From: Gammaproteobacteria bacterium Milos-ODIII6
GTDB lineage: Bacteria > Pseudomonadota > Gammaproteobacteria > Chromatiales > Chromatiaceae
Length of the DNA stretch: 64,000 nucleotides
Direction: 5' to 3'
Assembly (NCBI GenBank): GCA_029228645.1
Contig: JAPTHR010000004.1
Coordinates: 248,001 to 312,000, forward strand
In this document: in pieces, positions 37,920-48,143 of the stretch
Position numbering within the stretch: the stretch's first letter is position 1
Layout: every line of letters starts with the position of its first letter
Translations under genes and position numbers: made by a program
The notes under the pieces: generated by a model
Told to the model about the DNA's origin: nothing
Database searches by the model: none
The model's input: only the letters and a program-made list of their open reading frames with translations

Positions 37920-40634
37920 GTGTCACGGAATGTCCTGATCCCGGGCAAGCGCCCCCTCCTGCCGCTACGCGTACTTTCCTGGCTGGTACAGGGTACCGCA
38001 GCCACTGCCGGCGCCCTCCTCGTGATCAGCAACCCGGGCATGGCTGAGAACAGTTGGGACTGCCGCGCCGCTGCGGATGGCAGCTGGCTGTGCGAGCAGG
38101 GCGAAATCTTAAGGATCGCACCGGCCGCTGCGCCCCCCAAACTACATGATGCGACCGACAGCGAAGCCCCCGGGCTGATCGAAAGCGCGCCAGACCCCGT
38201 AACTGCATCGACGCCCGCGGCAATAGCTGCAGAACCGACGCTCCCCCGGGTGAGCCCTGCCGCGCCCAGGCAACAGCAAGTTCCCGCTCCCGGACCGGAT
38301 CCGGCGCACCCCTCCCGCGCGCACGACGGTGACCGCCTGGACAACGGGCCAATGGCCTCGTCCAAAGCCGCCACCGCAAGCCCCCGCCCGCCCGCAGAGT
38401 TGCACCCCGGGACAAGCGCAAAAGCCGCCCTCAGCACCGTTGCTGGCATCGGGGAGGCACCGCGTGTGAATTTCGGCCGGCTGGATGAGGGCGTACACTG
38501 GGAGAACTGTGCACCCGTAGCGATTACGCCCGCGGCAAGTGACGAGGACCGGCTTCCGATCGAAATCGAGGCGGACAGCGCCGAGGCCGACGAACTGAAC
38601 CAGCGCGCCGACTTCTTCGGGAGCGTTGCCATCAGTCAGGGCAGCCAGCAGATCCATGCCCGCGAGGCCCATTACGACTACACCGATGGAACACTGCGGG
38701 CGCTGGGGGATGCGCTCCTGTTGAGGCCTGACCTGCGTCTTGCCGCCGACGAGATTCAATACAACCTGCGCTCGGGCAGGGGCGAGGCGCACGACGCCGA
38801 GTACCGCCTGCCGGGAATACTGGCGCGCGGCACGGCGGAGCGTGCACAGCTGATCGACGCCGCCAACAGCCACTATACCCGGATCGACTACACCACCTGT
38901 CCGCCGGGAGACAGCGCCTGGAAGATCGATGCGGAGGTACTCGAGATCGATACCGCCGAGGGGCTGGCTACCGCCACCGATGCACACCTGTTGTTCGCCG
39001 ATATCCCGGTCATGTATCTGCCGAAGCTGACCTTCCCGATCGACGACCGGCGCCGCAGCGGCGTGCTGGTCCCCTCGTTTGGTTACGGCGACCGGCACGG
39101 CGCCGACCTGAGCGTGCCCTACTACTTCAACCTGGCGCCGAACTACGACCTGACCCTGACCCCGCGCCTGATGAGCAAGCGCGGCCTGCTCCTGGATGGC
39201 GAATTCCGCTTCCTGACCAGCGCACACCGTGGCGAAATTCAAGGCAGCTTCATCCCCAACGACCGGCTTGCCCCCGCCGGATCGGACATGCGCGGAGGCC
39301 TGTCCCTGAACACCCACAGCCAATTCAGCGACCACCTGGGCGGCTCGCTCAAGATCAACCGCGTGTCGGATGATGATTTCCTGGAGGATTTCGGGCCGGA
39401 TATCGAGACCTACGCCACCTCTCATCTGGAGAGCAATGCCGCGTTGCGCTACAGCGCCCGTAACTGGTGGGCCCTGGCCCAGGTGCAAAAGTTCCAGACC
39501 ATCGATCCACTGCTCACAGCAGCCAACCGCCCCTACGAAATTCTCCCCAGGCTGCAATTTCACGCGGCCGACCGCCTCGACCTGGCAACACTCCACCCCA
39601 GCAACTATTCGTTCGGGGCGGAGTTGGCCAACTTCAGCAAGGATGGCAGCGTGGTCGAGGGCCGTCGCGTCGACCTCAATCCGAGGGTGGCCATGCCGCT
39701 GCGCGAGAGCTGGTACCACCTCATCCCGGCGGTGGGCCTGCGCTACACCCGCTACGAACTGGAAAACCAGGCCGCCGGGCAGGATGCGAGCCCGGATCGG
39801 CTGCTACCCACCTTCAGCCTGGACAGCGGCCTGTATTTCGACCGTGACATGCAATGGTTCGGGCATGGCGCCACCCAGAGCCTGGAGCCGAGAATCTTCT
39901 ACCTGTTTGTCCCGGAGGAGAACCAGGACGATATCCCGGTCTTCGACACCGGGCGCTATGCAACGAACTTCGGCAACCTGTTCCGCGAAAACCGCTTTAC
40001 CGGCGCGGACCGGGTCGGCGATGCCAACCAGCTGACCCTCGCGGTCAGCAGCACGATCAGTGACCTCGACTCGGGCGAACAGATGCTGCGCGCCGGCCTG
40101 GGCCAGATCCTCTACCTCAAGGACCGCCGGGTGCAGCTGCCGGGCGTCGCGACCGAGACCGACCGGACCTCGCCGCTGGTCGCCGACTTGAGCGCCAGAC
40201 TCAACCGGCACTGGCAAACCCGCGGCGAACTGGTTTGGAATCCACACAGCAACCAGGTCGAGCAGGCGCTGGCGCGCGCCAGCTATCGCGCCGATGACGA
40301 CCATATCTTCAGCGCCTCCTATCGCCTGCGCGACGTGGTCTCATCCGAGACCGACCTGGCGGCAATCTGGCCGATCGGATCGCGCACCCGTGCGATCGCG
40401 CGCTGGAATTACTCTTTGAGTGAACAACGCAACCTCGATGCCCTCGCGGGGATCGAGTACGGGCAGTGCTGCTGGAAGATCCGGACCCTGCTGCGCCAGC
40501 AGGTCACGGGAACCGGCAGCGATCAAAACCTGTCTTTCCTGCTGCAACTCGAACTCCGGGGCCTGGCCAAGCTGGGCGACAATATCGACTCTGTGCTCAG
40601 GGAAGGCATTTACGGCTACCGCAACTATGACTGA
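37920..40634 (+). CDS. lptD: LPS-assembly protein LptD with a long low-complexity insert
   Basis: LptD is the outer-membrane β-barrel that, with LptE, inserts LPS in the outer leaflet. After a signal peptide come WDCRAAADGSWLC, a Pro/Ala-rich linker of about 120 residues, an OstA-type β-jellyroll (LPIEIEADSAEADELNQRADFFG) and the barrel domain. Disulfide Cys are in place: N-terminal WDC, DYTTCPPGD and the adjacent pair in GQCCWKIR. At 904 residues it is longer than E. coli LptD (784). GTG 37920 places the signal peptide correctly; an in-frame ATG at 37830 would put 30 more residues before it. It is the first gene of the lptD-surA-pdxA unit. Confidence 0.9.
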   Translation: MSRNVLIPGKRPLLPLRVLSWLVQGTAATAGALLVISNPGMAENSWDCRAAADGSWLCEQGEILRIAPAAAPPKLHDATDSEAPGLIESAPDPVTASTPAAIAAEPTLPRVSPAAPRQQQVPAPGPDPAHPSRAHDGDRLDNGPMASSKAATASPRPPAELHPGTSAKAALSTVAGIGEAPRVNFGRLDEGVHWENCAPVAITPAASDEDRLPIEIEADSAEADELNQRADFFGSVAISQGSQQIHAREAHYDYTDGTLRALGDALLLRPDLRLAADEIQYNLRSGRGEAHDAEYRLPGILARGTAERAQLIDAANSHYTRIDYTTCPPGDSAWKIDAEVLEIDTAEGLATATDAHLLFADIPVMYLPKLTFPIDDRRRSGVLVPSFGYGDRHGADLSVPYYFNLAPNYDLTLTPRLMSKRGLLLDGEFRFLTSAHRGEIQGSFIPNDRLAPAGSDMRGGLSLNTHSQFSDHLGGSLKINRVSDDDFLEDFGPDIETYATSHLESNAALRYSARNWWALAQVQKFQTIDPLLTAANRPYEILPRLQFHAADRLDLATLHPSNYSFGAELANFSKDGSVVEGRRVDLNPRVAMPLRESWYHLIPAVGLRYTRYELENQAAGQDASPDRLLPTFSLDSGLYFDRDMQWFGHGATQSLEPRIFYLFVPEENQDDIPVFDTGRYATNFGNLFRENRFTGADRVGDANQLTLAVSSTISDLDSGEQMLRAGLGQILYLKDRRVQLPGVATETDRTSPLVADLSARLNRHWQTRGELVWNPHSNQVEQALARASYRADDDHIFSASYRLRDVVSSETDLAAIWPIGSRTRAIARWNYSLSEQRNLDALAGIEYGQCCWKIRTLLRQQVTGTGSDQNLSFLLQLELRGLAKLGDNIDSVLREGIYGYRNYD

Positions 40635-41937
40635 CAAAATTTCAAGACTCCTCCTTCCGCTCACTCTTGTGCTCTTGCTCCTGGCGGGACCGGCCCAGAC
40701 AACCCAACTGCTCGACCGCATCGTCGCCGTAGCGGGGGACTCGGCGGTCATGTTGAGCGAATTGCGAGACAAGGCGCGGCAACTGCTGAGTGAACTGCAG
40801 GCGCAGCGCACCAACCCCATGCCCAGCGAACAGCAAATCATAAACAGCGCCCTCGATGACCTGATTCTGGAAAAACTGCAGTTGGCCGAGGCGCAACGGC
40901 TCGGCATCAGCGTGGACGCCGAAACGGTCTCGCGCGCAGTCGCACAGATCGCGGCAAACAACGGCCTGACCCTGCAGCAGTTGGCGCAGACGCTTGCCGC
41001 GGAAGACATGAGCATGCAGGCCTTCGAAAACCGGATCCGCGACCAGATACTGGTCTCCCGGCTGATCAACCAGGAGGTCACCAACCGGATCCAGGTATCG
41101 ACCTCGGAGATCGAGCAATACCTCGCACGCCAGGATGCCGCACCCGACCAACGGCGCGAGGTCCGCCTGATGCACATCCTGATCGCAACCCGGGATGGCG
41201 CCACCCCGGCGCAGATAAACACCGCCGCGCAGAAGGCCGAGGCGACAGAAAAACGCCTCCGCGGAGGCGAGGATTTCGCACGTGTCGCGCAGCAGGTTTC
41301 GGATGCAGGCAACGCCATTCAGGGCGGTGATCTCGGCTGGGCCAAGATGGGCCAGCTCACCCAGAGCATGGCCGAGCAGGTGGGCCGCGCTGCGCCAGGC
41401 GACATCATCGGCCCGATTCGCAGTAACGCAGGCTTCCACCTGATCAAGGTCGCCGCGTTTCGTGGCGGATCGGAGGAACGCAAGATCGTGCCGCAAACAC
41501 AGGCGCGTCACATCCTGATTCGGACCGACGAAGTGACCTCGGATGACGACGCGCGTACCCGCCTGGAACAACTGCGGGACCGCATCCAGGGGGGAGAGGA
41601 CTTCGCCACCCTGGCGCGCGCCAACTCCCAGGACCCGGGGTCGGCCATCAAGGGTGGTGAGCTCGGCTGGGTCAGCCCGGGGTCCATGGTGGAAGACTTC
41701 GAAAACGAGATGGTCAAGCTGCCTGATGGTGGCATCAGCCGCCCCTTCAAGACGCGCTTCGGTTGGCACATCGTGCAGGTTCTCGCACGCCGCGATCACG
41801 ACGAGACCCTGGAGGCACGCCGTCTGGCGGCGAAGAAGGCCATACGCGACCGCAAAGCGGACGAGGCGACCGCCCAATACCTGCGCCGACTGCGGGACGA
41901 GGCCTTTGTGGACGTCCGGCCGGACGATATCGAGTGA
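40627..41937 (+). CDS. surA: Periplasmic chaperone and peptidyl-prolyl isomerase SurA
   Basis: 436 residues. Signal peptide ([18 protein letters not shown]), a chaperone N-domain ([19 protein letters not shown]) and two parvulin domains (about 180-280 and 290-390, each with the HILI motif: [10 protein letters not shown] and [10 protein letters not shown]), then the C-terminal helix. SurA escorts outer-membrane proteins, LptD among them, to the Bam complex. The start overlaps the lptD stop by 8 bp. Confidence 0.95.
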   Translation: MTDKISRLLLPLTLVLLLLAGPAQTTQLLDRIVAVAGDSAVMLSELRDKARQLLSELQAQRTNPMPSEQQIINSALDDLILEKLQLAEAQRLGISVDAETVSRAVAQIAANNGLTLQQLAQTLAAEDMSMQAFENRIRDQILVSRLINQEVTNRIQVSTSEIEQYLARQDAAPDQRREVRLMHILIATRDGATPAQINTAAQKAEATEKRLRGGEDFARVAQQVSDAGNAIQGGDLGWAKMGQLTQSMAEQVGRAAPGDIIGPIRSNAGFHLIKVAAFRGGSEERKIVPQTQARHILIRTDEVTSDDDARTRLEQLRDRIQGGEDFATLARANSQDPGSAIKGGELGWVSPGSMVEDFENEMVKLPDGGISRPFKTRFGWHIVQVLARRDHDETLEARRLAAKKAIRDRKADEATAQYLRRLRDEAFVDVRPDDIE

Positions 41938-42902
41938 CATCCGGCGCGCTCGCGCTCACGCCGGGGGAGCCCGCAGGCATCGGCCCCGACCTCGTGGTCC
42001 AGATCGCCCAGCAGGCATGCGCGCGCCCGCTCGTGGCGATCGCAGACGGCGAGCTGCTGGCGGAACGGGCGAAACAGCTCGAGCTGCCCCTGGAGCTATT
42101 GGCATTCGACCCCGGGGATCCACGACCATCCCCTCCGGGCAGCCTCTATCATCACCCGGTCCCGCTGGCCCACCCGGTCCGTCCGGGTGTGCTCGATCCC
42201 GGCAACGCCGCTTATGTCCTGGAGACGCTCACGCACGCGGTCGAGGGCTGCCTGGATGGCGTCTACGCCGGAATGGTTACCGCCCCGGTGCACAAGGGGG
42301 TGATAAACGACGCCGGAATCCGCTTCAGTGGGCATACCGAGTTCATCGCGGAACGCACCGGCGGACACCCGGTCATGATGCTCGCCTGTCCCGGCCTGCG
42401 GGTGGCCCTGGTGACCACCCACCTGCCCTTGCGCGCAGTCGCTGACGCCATCACGCCAGACCGCCTGGAACGGGTCATTCGCGCTCTGCAACACGATCTC
42501 GTGACGCGCTTCCACATCCAGCGACCGAATATCCTGGTATGTGGTCTCAATCCACATGCCGGCGAGGGGGGGCATCTCGGGCGCGAGGAGATCGACGTGA
42601 TCGAGCCGGTTCTGGCGCGGCTGCGCGCCGAGGGCGTACAGCTCAGCCGGCCCCTGCCGGCAGACACCCTGTTCACGCCGCGCCATCTGCAGCAGGCCGA
42701 TGCGGTCCTCGCGATGTACCACGATCAGGGCCTGCCGGTACTCAAGCACATGGGCTTCGGGCAGGCGGTCAACATCACCCTCGGCCTGCCGATCGTGCGG
42801 ACCTCGGTCGATCACGGCACGGCACTGGAACTGGCCGGCAGCGGAAAGGCCGAGCCCGGCAGCCTGCTGGCAGCGATCGAACAGGCGATCCAATTGACTT
42901 AG
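41934..42902 (+). CDS. pdxA: 4-hydroxythreonine-4-phosphate dehydrogenase PdxA
   Basis: 322 residues. PdxA oxidises 4-phosphohydroxy-L-threonine in the DXP-dependent route to pyridoxal 5'-phosphate. It has the start [23 protein letters not shown], the metal site FSGHTEF and [16 protein letters not shown], plus [15 protein letters not shown]. The GTG start at 41934 overlaps the surA stop (GTGA), a typical coupled arrangement. rsmA, the normal next gene, is missing. Confidence 0.95.
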   Translation: MTSGALALTPGEPAGIGPDLVVQIAQQACARPLVAIADGELLAERAKQLELPLELLAFDPGDPRPSPPGSLYHHPVPLAHPVRPGVLDPGNAAYVLETLTHAVEGCLDGVYAGMVTAPVHKGVINDAGIRFSGHTEFIAERTGGHPVMMLACPGLRVALVTTHLPLRAVADAITPDRLERVIRALQHDLVTRFHIQRPNILVCGLNPHAGEGGHLGREEIDVIEPVLARLRAEGVQLSRPLPADTLFTPRHLQQADAVLAMYHDQGLPVLKHMGFGQAVNITLGLPIVRTSVDHGTALELAGSGKAEPGSLLAAIEQAIQLT

Positions 42903-42906
42903 TGCT

Positions 42907-43860
42907 TTAGATCGCCGGTGCGCCGGGCGCCTCCTCGATGCGCTGTTTGACCTGCAGCGCCACCTCCAGAGCACGCAGGCCGACAACCCCACCCACCAGC
43001 GGCGGCTTGCCGCTGCGCACGCTCGCAACAAAGGCATCGATCTCGGCGTCCAGTGGCTTGACCGGTTCGATCGCAACCCGCTCGGCAGCGATCTCCGGCC
43101 ACTCTGCGCCCTCCTTTTTCACCGGGTGGGCGGTATCCAGGGTCTGCTCGATGAAGTCCAGCGATTGATAACGATGGTGCTCGAACACGCGAATCCGTCG
43201 CATGCGCTCGCGTGAGACACGGCTCGCTATCACGTTCGCCACCGCCCCGTTGGCGAATTCGAGGCGCGCATTGGCGATATCGAGATGATCCGTGAGGACC
43301 GCGGCACCGGCGGCGGAGATGTGCACGATCTCGCTGTCGATCAGCGATAGCACGATATCGATATCGTGGATCATCAGGTCCGAGATAACGTCCACGTCGG
43401 TGGCGCGCGCCACAAAAGGGCTCATCCGGTGGGCCTCGATGAAACGGGGTGATCGAATGCCCTTCGCGAGCGCCATCACGCCGGCATTGAACCGCTCCAG
43501 GTGGCCGATCTGGAGAATCACCCCGTGGCGTTCCGCCAGCGACACGATTTCGCGCCCCTCCACTACCGTGGCCGCAATCGGCTTTTCCAGCAGGACATGC
43601 CTGCCGGCCTCGAGAAAGGGGCGCGCGACCGCGAGATGCGCCGTGGTCGGCACCACGATGCTGACCGCGTCGACCCGGTCGAGCAACTCCTCCGCATCGG
43701 TAAAGGCCTGACAACCGGCCTCCTCGGCCACCTTGGCGGCGATGCCGGCATCGGTGTCCGCGACACCGACCAGTTCAACTCCCGGATGGCGCGCATAGAT
43801 CAGCGCGTGAAAACGCCCCAGATAGCCGACACCGGCCACACCCACCGCGATCTTCGTCAC
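42907..43860 (-). CDS. Gfo/Idh/MocA-family oxidoreductase, perhaps GnnA-like
   Basis: 317 residues. The Rossmann start GVAGVGYLGRFHA and the EKP motif VLLEKPI define the family, and LMIHDIDIVLSL marks the second domain. The whole layout (LVGVADTD, IGHLERFNAGV, DIANARLEFANGAVANV) resembles UDP-N-acetylglucosamine 3-dehydrogenase (GnnA), which feeds amide-linked lipid A. The site next to lptD agrees, but no gnnB aminotransferase or lpx gene is in the window, so the substrate is not proven. It stands on the opposite strand between pdxA and apaG. Confidence 0.75.
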   Translation of the reverse strand: MTKIAVGVAGVGYLGRFHALIYARHPGVELVGVADTDAGIAAKVAEEAGCQAFTDAEELLDRVDAVSIVVPTTAHLAVARPFLEAGRHVLLEKPIAATVVEGREIVSLAERHGVILQIGHLERFNAGVMALAKGIRSPRFIEAHRMSPFVARATDVDVISDLMIHDIDIVLSLIDSEIVHISAAGAAVLTDHLDIANARLEFANGAVANVIASRVSRERMRRIRVFEHHRYQSLDFIEQTLDTAHPVKKEGAEWPEIAAERVAIEPVKPLDAEIDAFVASVRSGKPPLVGGVVGLRALEVALQVKQRIEEAPGAPAI

Positions 43861-43967
43861 TGCAATACCCCCGCTGCATGAAAGGGCGGCAGGTTAGCAG
43901 ATGTCGGGTAGAGCGCGCAGGGGCTGGGGCGCTTACTCGCTCGCAAGGGCTCGCGCGGGGCGCGGCC

Positions 43968-44465
43968 TTACTCTGGCGCCTTCCCCTCTTCCGGCTCCGC
44001 GGGGTCGCCTTGCTCCGCTTCCTCGGTCTCCTCGACCGCTCCCGCTGCCTTCAGTGCCGCCGCGATGTGCGGATAAGCACCGAGATTGGCGCGCACCAGC
44101 GCGCTCTGTCCCAAGGCATTTTTCAGGTTGGGGTCGGCGCCCGAGGCAAGCAGCAGCTTCACCACCTCGGCGAAGCCATAGCTGCTGGCGCTGATCAGGG
44201 CCGTGTCGCCGGCCTGATCGGTGGCGTTCACATCCGCACCAGCGAGCAGCAACTCGCGTAGCGTCCTGAGGTTGCCACGCGCTGCCGCGATCGCCAACAC
44301 CGGCCGGCCGCCGGGGCTGCGCGTGTTGGCATCCTCACCGCTCGCCAGCAGGTCCCGCACCGCCTGTACCCGCCCGTCCCCGACGGCCCCCAACAGGGCG
44401 GGCGACTGCGCGGCGCTCAACGGCGCAAGCATGCTTAAGATGACCAACAGCAGGTAACGAGGCAT
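43968..44465 (-). CDS. Secreted ankyrin-repeat protein
   Basis: 165 residues: a signal peptide (LLLVILSMLAPLSAA), then about three to four ankyrin repeats (GRVQAVRDLLASGEDANTRSPGGRPVLAIAAARGN; NLRTLRELLLAGADVNATDQAGDTALISASSYG; FAEVVKLLLASGADPNLKN), and a Glu-rich acidic tail. It is probably periplasmic and protein-binding; the partner is unknown. Confidence 0.82.
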   Translation of the reverse strand: MPRYLLLVILSMLAPLSAAQSPALLGAVGDGRVQAVRDLLASGEDANTRSPGGRPVLAIAAARGNLRTLRELLLAGADVNATDQAGDTALISASSYGFAEVVKLLLASGADPNLKNALGQSALVRANLGAYPHIAAALKAAGAVEETEEAEQGDPAEPEEGKAPE

Positions 44466-44723
44466 AAACCCGGGTTCTCCAAAATCGAACGCTGGAATAC
44501 TGTGCCAGCGCGCATGGCGCTTGACCCATAGGAGCAGACTCCGCCGCAGCGACGATAGTCTGGCTCAACGCCCGGAAGCGCGTTCCGGACACTGGATCCG
44601 ATAGACACCGGACGGTGATTCCATGTCCTGTATCGGGTGTCGGAGTCGGATCTTTACTTGCTTTTGATGAGCCTCCGGCTTAGCTTTAGTGGCCTCAATC
44701 CCCGCTGCGCAACGACGCCTGAC

Positions 44724-45107
44724 ATGAGCCCCGAAGACAGACCCAAAATCGATATAGCCGTCGAGACCCGTTACATCGAGGAACAATCCGAACCGGATTC
44801 GGACCGCTATGTCTTCGCCTACACGATCACGATCAGCAACCCGGGAAACACCGGGGCCAAGCTGCTTAATCGTCACTGGCTGATCACCGATGCCAACAAC
44901 CGGGTCGAAGAGGTCCGTGGGGAGGGCGTGGTCGGTGAACAACCGCATCTCGACCCGGGTGAACGTTATCAGTACACCAGCGGCGCCATCATCAAGACAC
45001 CTGTCGGGACCATGCAGGGCGAGTACGAGTTTGTGACCGACAACGGAGTCAGCTTCCTCGCCCCCATCGACCGATTCATCCTCTCCGTCCCGCGCGTTTT
45101 GCACTGA
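44724..45107 (+). CDS. apaG: ApaG protein
   Basis: 127 residues, family length 125-127. It has the ApaG immunoglobulin-like core: VETRYIEEQSEPDSDRYVFAYTITISN, LLNRHWLITDAN, GEGVVGEQPHLDPGERYQYTSGA and MQGEYEFV. The biochemical role is unsettled. The ATG at 44724 was chosen to match the family start; the frame is open to 44637. It lies 14 bp before apaH. Confidence 0.93.
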   Translation: MSPEDRPKIDIAVETRYIEEQSEPDSDRYVFAYTITISNPGNTGAKLLNRHWLITDANNRVEEVRGEGVVGEQPHLDPGERYQYTSGAIIKTPVGTMQGEYEFVTDNGVSFLAPIDRFILSVPRVLH

Positions 45108-45121
45108 TACGGCGCGCCAGC

Positions 45122-45964
45122 ATGGCGGTCTACGCACTTGGCGACATCCAGGGCTGCTACGACGAGTTGCGCGCAGCGCTGGACAAGATCCGCTTCGACC
45201 CCGCAAGCGACCGGCTTTGGTTCGTCGGAGACCTGGTCAACCGCGGCCCCAAGTCCCTCGAGGTATTACGCTACGTCCGCGGCCTCGGGGAGGCAGCGGT
45301 CAGCGTGCTGGGCAATCATGATCTGCACCTGTTGGCGATCGGTCACGGCAATCACTCACGTGCCGGCAAGGACAGCCTGGACGCGGTGCTGACGGCGCCC
45401 GACCGTGACGAGCTCCTGGATTGGCTGCGTCACAGGCCGCTCATGCATTACGACCCCAGGCTCGATTTCGCCCTGCTGCATGCCGGCCTTCCACCGCAGT
45501 GGACGATCGCCATGGCAGGACTGCGGGCGCGCGAAGTCGAGGCCGTGCTGCGCAGCGAAGCGCACCAGGAATTCTTCCACGCGATGTACGGTAACCGCCC
45601 GAAATTGTGGTCGGACGGGCTGAAGGGGATCGACCGGCTGCGCTTCATCGTCAACTGCTTCACCCGGCTGCGCTTCTGCACCCCCGAAGGCACTCTTCAG
45701 CTCAAGGAAAAGGGTCCACCGGGGACACAACGGGATCCTGCCGCACTGCCCTGGTTCGATGTCCCGGGACGGTTCAGCCAGGGCACGCGGATCGTATTCG
45801 GACACTGGTCCACGCTCGGCTACGCCGCGCGCAACAATGTCTGGGCGATCGACAGCGGCTGCCTGTGGGGCGGCAGGCTGACCCTGCTGCGCATCGACCT
45901 GCCGACACCGCAGCCCATCCACCTGGACTGCGCGGGCGCCCGCGATCCGCGCCACTTCGCCTGA
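45122..45964 (+). CDS. apaH: Bis(5'-nucleosyl)-tetraphosphatase, symmetrical
   Basis: 280 residues. ApaH splits Ap4A into two ADP and removes Np4 caps from RNA. The metallophosphatase motifs are GDIQGC, GDLVNRGP, LGNHD and the later FGHWSTLGY and WAIDSGCLWGG. It follows apaG directly, as in E. coli. Confidence 0.95.
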   Translation: MAVYALGDIQGCYDELRAALDKIRFDPASDRLWFVGDLVNRGPKSLEVLRYVRGLGEAAVSVLGNHDLHLLAIGHGNHSRAGKDSLDAVLTAPDRDELLDWLRHRPLMHYDPRLDFALLHAGLPPQWTIAMAGLRAREVEAVLRSEAHQEFFHAMYGNRPKLWSDGLKGIDRLRFIVNCFTRLRFCTPEGTLQLKEKGPPGTQRDPAALPWFDVPGRFSQGTRIVFGHWSTLGYAARNNVWAIDSGCLWGGRLTLLRIDLPTPQPIHLDCAGARDPRHFA

Positions 45965-46027
45965 AACCGGGAGACCGGGTCTATCCGGATTGGCTGTAGC
46001 GAGGAATAACGGCGCCTGGGAAAGGCG

Positions 46028-46840
46028 TCAGCTGATTCGCCTGCCGCGGGAAATGTTGCGCCCGTAGAAGATCTCGAGCATCTCGCGGCGCAGCTTTTCG
46101 CCGATCTCGCGCTGCTCCTTGGGTGACACATCGCCTGCTTCGACGCCGAAGAGATAGCTATTCAGATCGAAATCCTTGAGCATCATCTTGGTGTGAAAGA
46201 GGTTCTCCTGGTACACGTTGACGTCGATCATCTGGTAACGCTCACGCGTATCGCGCGCCAGGAAATTCTGAATGGAGTCGATCTTGTGGTCGATGTAGTG
46301 CTTCTTGCCATTCACATCGCGGGTAAAGCCACGCACCCGGTAGTCCAGGATGACAATGTCGGACTCGAAACTGTGGATCAGGTAATTGAGCGCCTTGAGC
46401 GGCGATATACGCCCACAGGTGGAGACATCGATATCCACGCGGAAGGTCGAGATGCCGTTGTCGGGATGGCTCTCCGGGTAGGTGTGTACCGTGAGGTGGC
46501 TCTTGTCGAGGTGTCCGACGACCGCCTCGGGCAGCGGGCCCGGGGCCTCCGAGTTGGAGATGTCCTGGGCGGCGATCGGCTCCTCCGAGATCAGGATGGT
46601 GACGCTCGCACCGGAGGGATCGTAGTCCTGACGTGCGACATTGAGGACGTTGGCGCCGATGATGTCGCTCACATCATGCAGGATATGGGTCAGGCGCTCC
46701 GCATTATAGGCCTCGTCGATGTACTTGATGTACTGATCGACCTGCGCCGGCGTGTTGGCGAAGCAGATGTCGTAGATATTGAAGCTGAGGGTCTTGGTAA
46801 GGTTGTTGAACCCGTGGAGCTTCATCCGGCTGGACTGCAT
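46028..46840 (-). CDS. speD: S-adenosylmethionine decarboxylase proenzyme
   Basis: 270 residues of the large E. coli-type enzyme. Self-cleavage before Ser114 in [14 protein letters not shown] makes the pyruvoyl cofactor. [18 protein letters not shown]-like [33 protein letters not shown] and [10 protein letters not shown] are strongly conserved. It provides decarboxylated AdoMet for spermidine; speE is not nearby. Confidence 0.96.
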   Translation of the reverse strand: MQSSRMKLHGFNNLTKTLSFNIYDICFANTPAQVDQYIKYIDEAYNAERLTHILHDVSDIIGANVLNVARQDYDPSGASVTILISEEPIAAQDISNSEAPGPLPEAVVGHLDKSHLTVHTYPESHPDNGISTFRVDIDVSTCGRISPLKALNYLIHSFESDIVILDYRVRGFTRDVNGKKHYIDHKIDSIQNFLARDTRERYQMIDVNVYQENLFHTKMMLKDFDLNSYLFGVEAGDVSPKEQREIGEKLRREMLEIFYGRNISRGRRIS

Positions 46841-46911
46841 GCGGTAAACCCTCGGCGAGGCCTGCGAAGTCGCGGGAAATTACCCGATTTCCCGCACCCG
46901 GGGAAGCTTTT

Positions 46912-47328
46912 TCAGAGCTCCACGATCTCGTAATCGTGCGTGATTTCGGCCATCGCGCCAAGCATGATCGAGGCGGAACAGAATTTCTCGGCGCTCAGGC
47001 GGACTGCCCGCTCGACGGCCTTTTCGGTCAGCCCCGCGCCACCGACGCGAAAATGCGCATGAATCCGGGTAAACACCTTGGGTTCCTTCTCCGCCCGTTC
47101 GGCCTCCAGTTCCACCTCGCAGAAACTCACCTCCTGGCGGGACTTCCTCAGGATATGAACCACGTCGAACTCACTGCAGCCGCCCATGCCGATCAGCAGC
47201 ATCTCCATCGGGCGCACCCCGAGATTCTGCCCGCCATGCTCCTCTGGACCATCCATCACCACGGCATGCCCGCTCCCGGACATCCCCACCATGAGGGCAC
47301 CCTCGACCCATTTGACACGTGCTTTCAT
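46912..47328 (-). CDS. OsmC-family protein, YhfA-like
   Basis: 138 residues with typical OsmC features: GGQNLGVRPMEMLLIGMGGCSEFDVVHILRK, where one Cys lies at the head of the long helix, and the second in SAEKFCSASIML. It is divergent from crp, the same neighbourhood as E. coli yhfA-crp, which supports the orthology. The activity is probably peroxide or thiol related but not established. Confidence 0.87.
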   Translation of the reverse strand: MKARVKWVEGALMVGMSGSGHAVVMDGPEEHGGQNLGVRPMEMLLIGMGGCSEFDVVHILRKSRQEVSFCEVELEAERAEKEPKVFTRIHAHFRVGGAGLTEKAVERAVRLSAEKFCSASIMLGAMAEITHDYEIVEL

Positions 47329-47460
47329 AGGACACAGCTCACAAATTTTTACCGATCTGACTCAAACCCGTTCGACTTTGGCCGATACCCTGCCTAGTAT
47401 TGGGATGACATTCGGTATCTTCGAACGCGGCGGGGGAGCCATTAGGCCACATTCATCAGG

Positions 47461-48126
47461 ATGATCCAACAAGTCAAACCCTTCGCTATACCACCGCAGA
47501 ATCCGTCATGGCTGGAGCCGTTTCTGGCACACTGCCACCGACGCAGGTACCCGGCCAAAACGGATTTCATCCACCCCGGGGACAAAGCCGACAGTCTCTT
47601 CTACCTGGTGTCCGGGCAGGTCACCGTCTTGATGGAGGACGACGACCGCCGGGAGATCATCCTCGCCTACCTCAACAAGGGTGATTTCATCGGCGAAATG
47701 GGCCTGTTCATGCCGCAGCCGAAGCGCTCGGTCACGGTGCGCACACGCGCGCCCTGTGAGTTGGCCGAAATATCCTATGCCAAGCTCGAACAGCTTTTCG
47801 AGTCCGAACTGCACACCGCGAGCAAGGACATTCTGTACGCCATTGGCAGCCAGCTGACCGAGCGCCTGGCCGCGACCAGCCAGAAGGTGAGCCACCTCGC
47901 CTTTCTTGATGTCACCGGCCGGATTGCGGGCACCCTGCTGGATCTGTGCAAACAGCCGGACGCGATGACTCACCCGGACGGGATGCAGATTCGCATCACG
48001 CGTCAGGAGATCGGTCGTATCGTGGGCTGCTCGCGCGAGATGGCGGGGCGGGTACTCAAGGATCTCGAGGAACGCGGCCTGATCAGCGTCAGCGGCAAGA
48101 CCATCGTGGTGTTCGGCACCCGCTGA
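47461..48126 (+). CDS. crp: cAMP receptor protein / Vfr-type regulator
   Basis: 221 residues. The cyclic-nucleotide domain (about 20-135) has [19 protein letters not shown], whose Arg-Ser pair contacts cAMP phosphate. The helix-turn-helix [29 protein letters not shown] is almost the same as the DNA-reading helix of E. coli CRP, so the TGTGA half-site is probably the target. It is convergent with trpC. Confidence 0.93.
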   Translation: MIQQVKPFAIPPQNPSWLEPFLAHCHRRRYPAKTDFIHPGDKADSLFYLVSGQVTVLMEDDDRREIILAYLNKGDFIGEMGLFMPQPKRSVTVRTRAPCELAEISYAKLEQLFESELHTASKDILYAIGSQLTERLAATSQKVSHLAFLDVTGRIAGTLLDLCKQPDAMTHPDGMQIRITRQEIGRIVGCSREMAGRVLKDLEERGLISVSGKTIVVFGTR

Positions 48127-48143
48127 CCCGCACAGGCCAACGG

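Noticed and set aside
47329-47460. CRP site between osmC and crp
   Set aside because: TGTGAGCTGTGTCC on the minus strand has only one good half-site; the second half does not match TCACA well enough.
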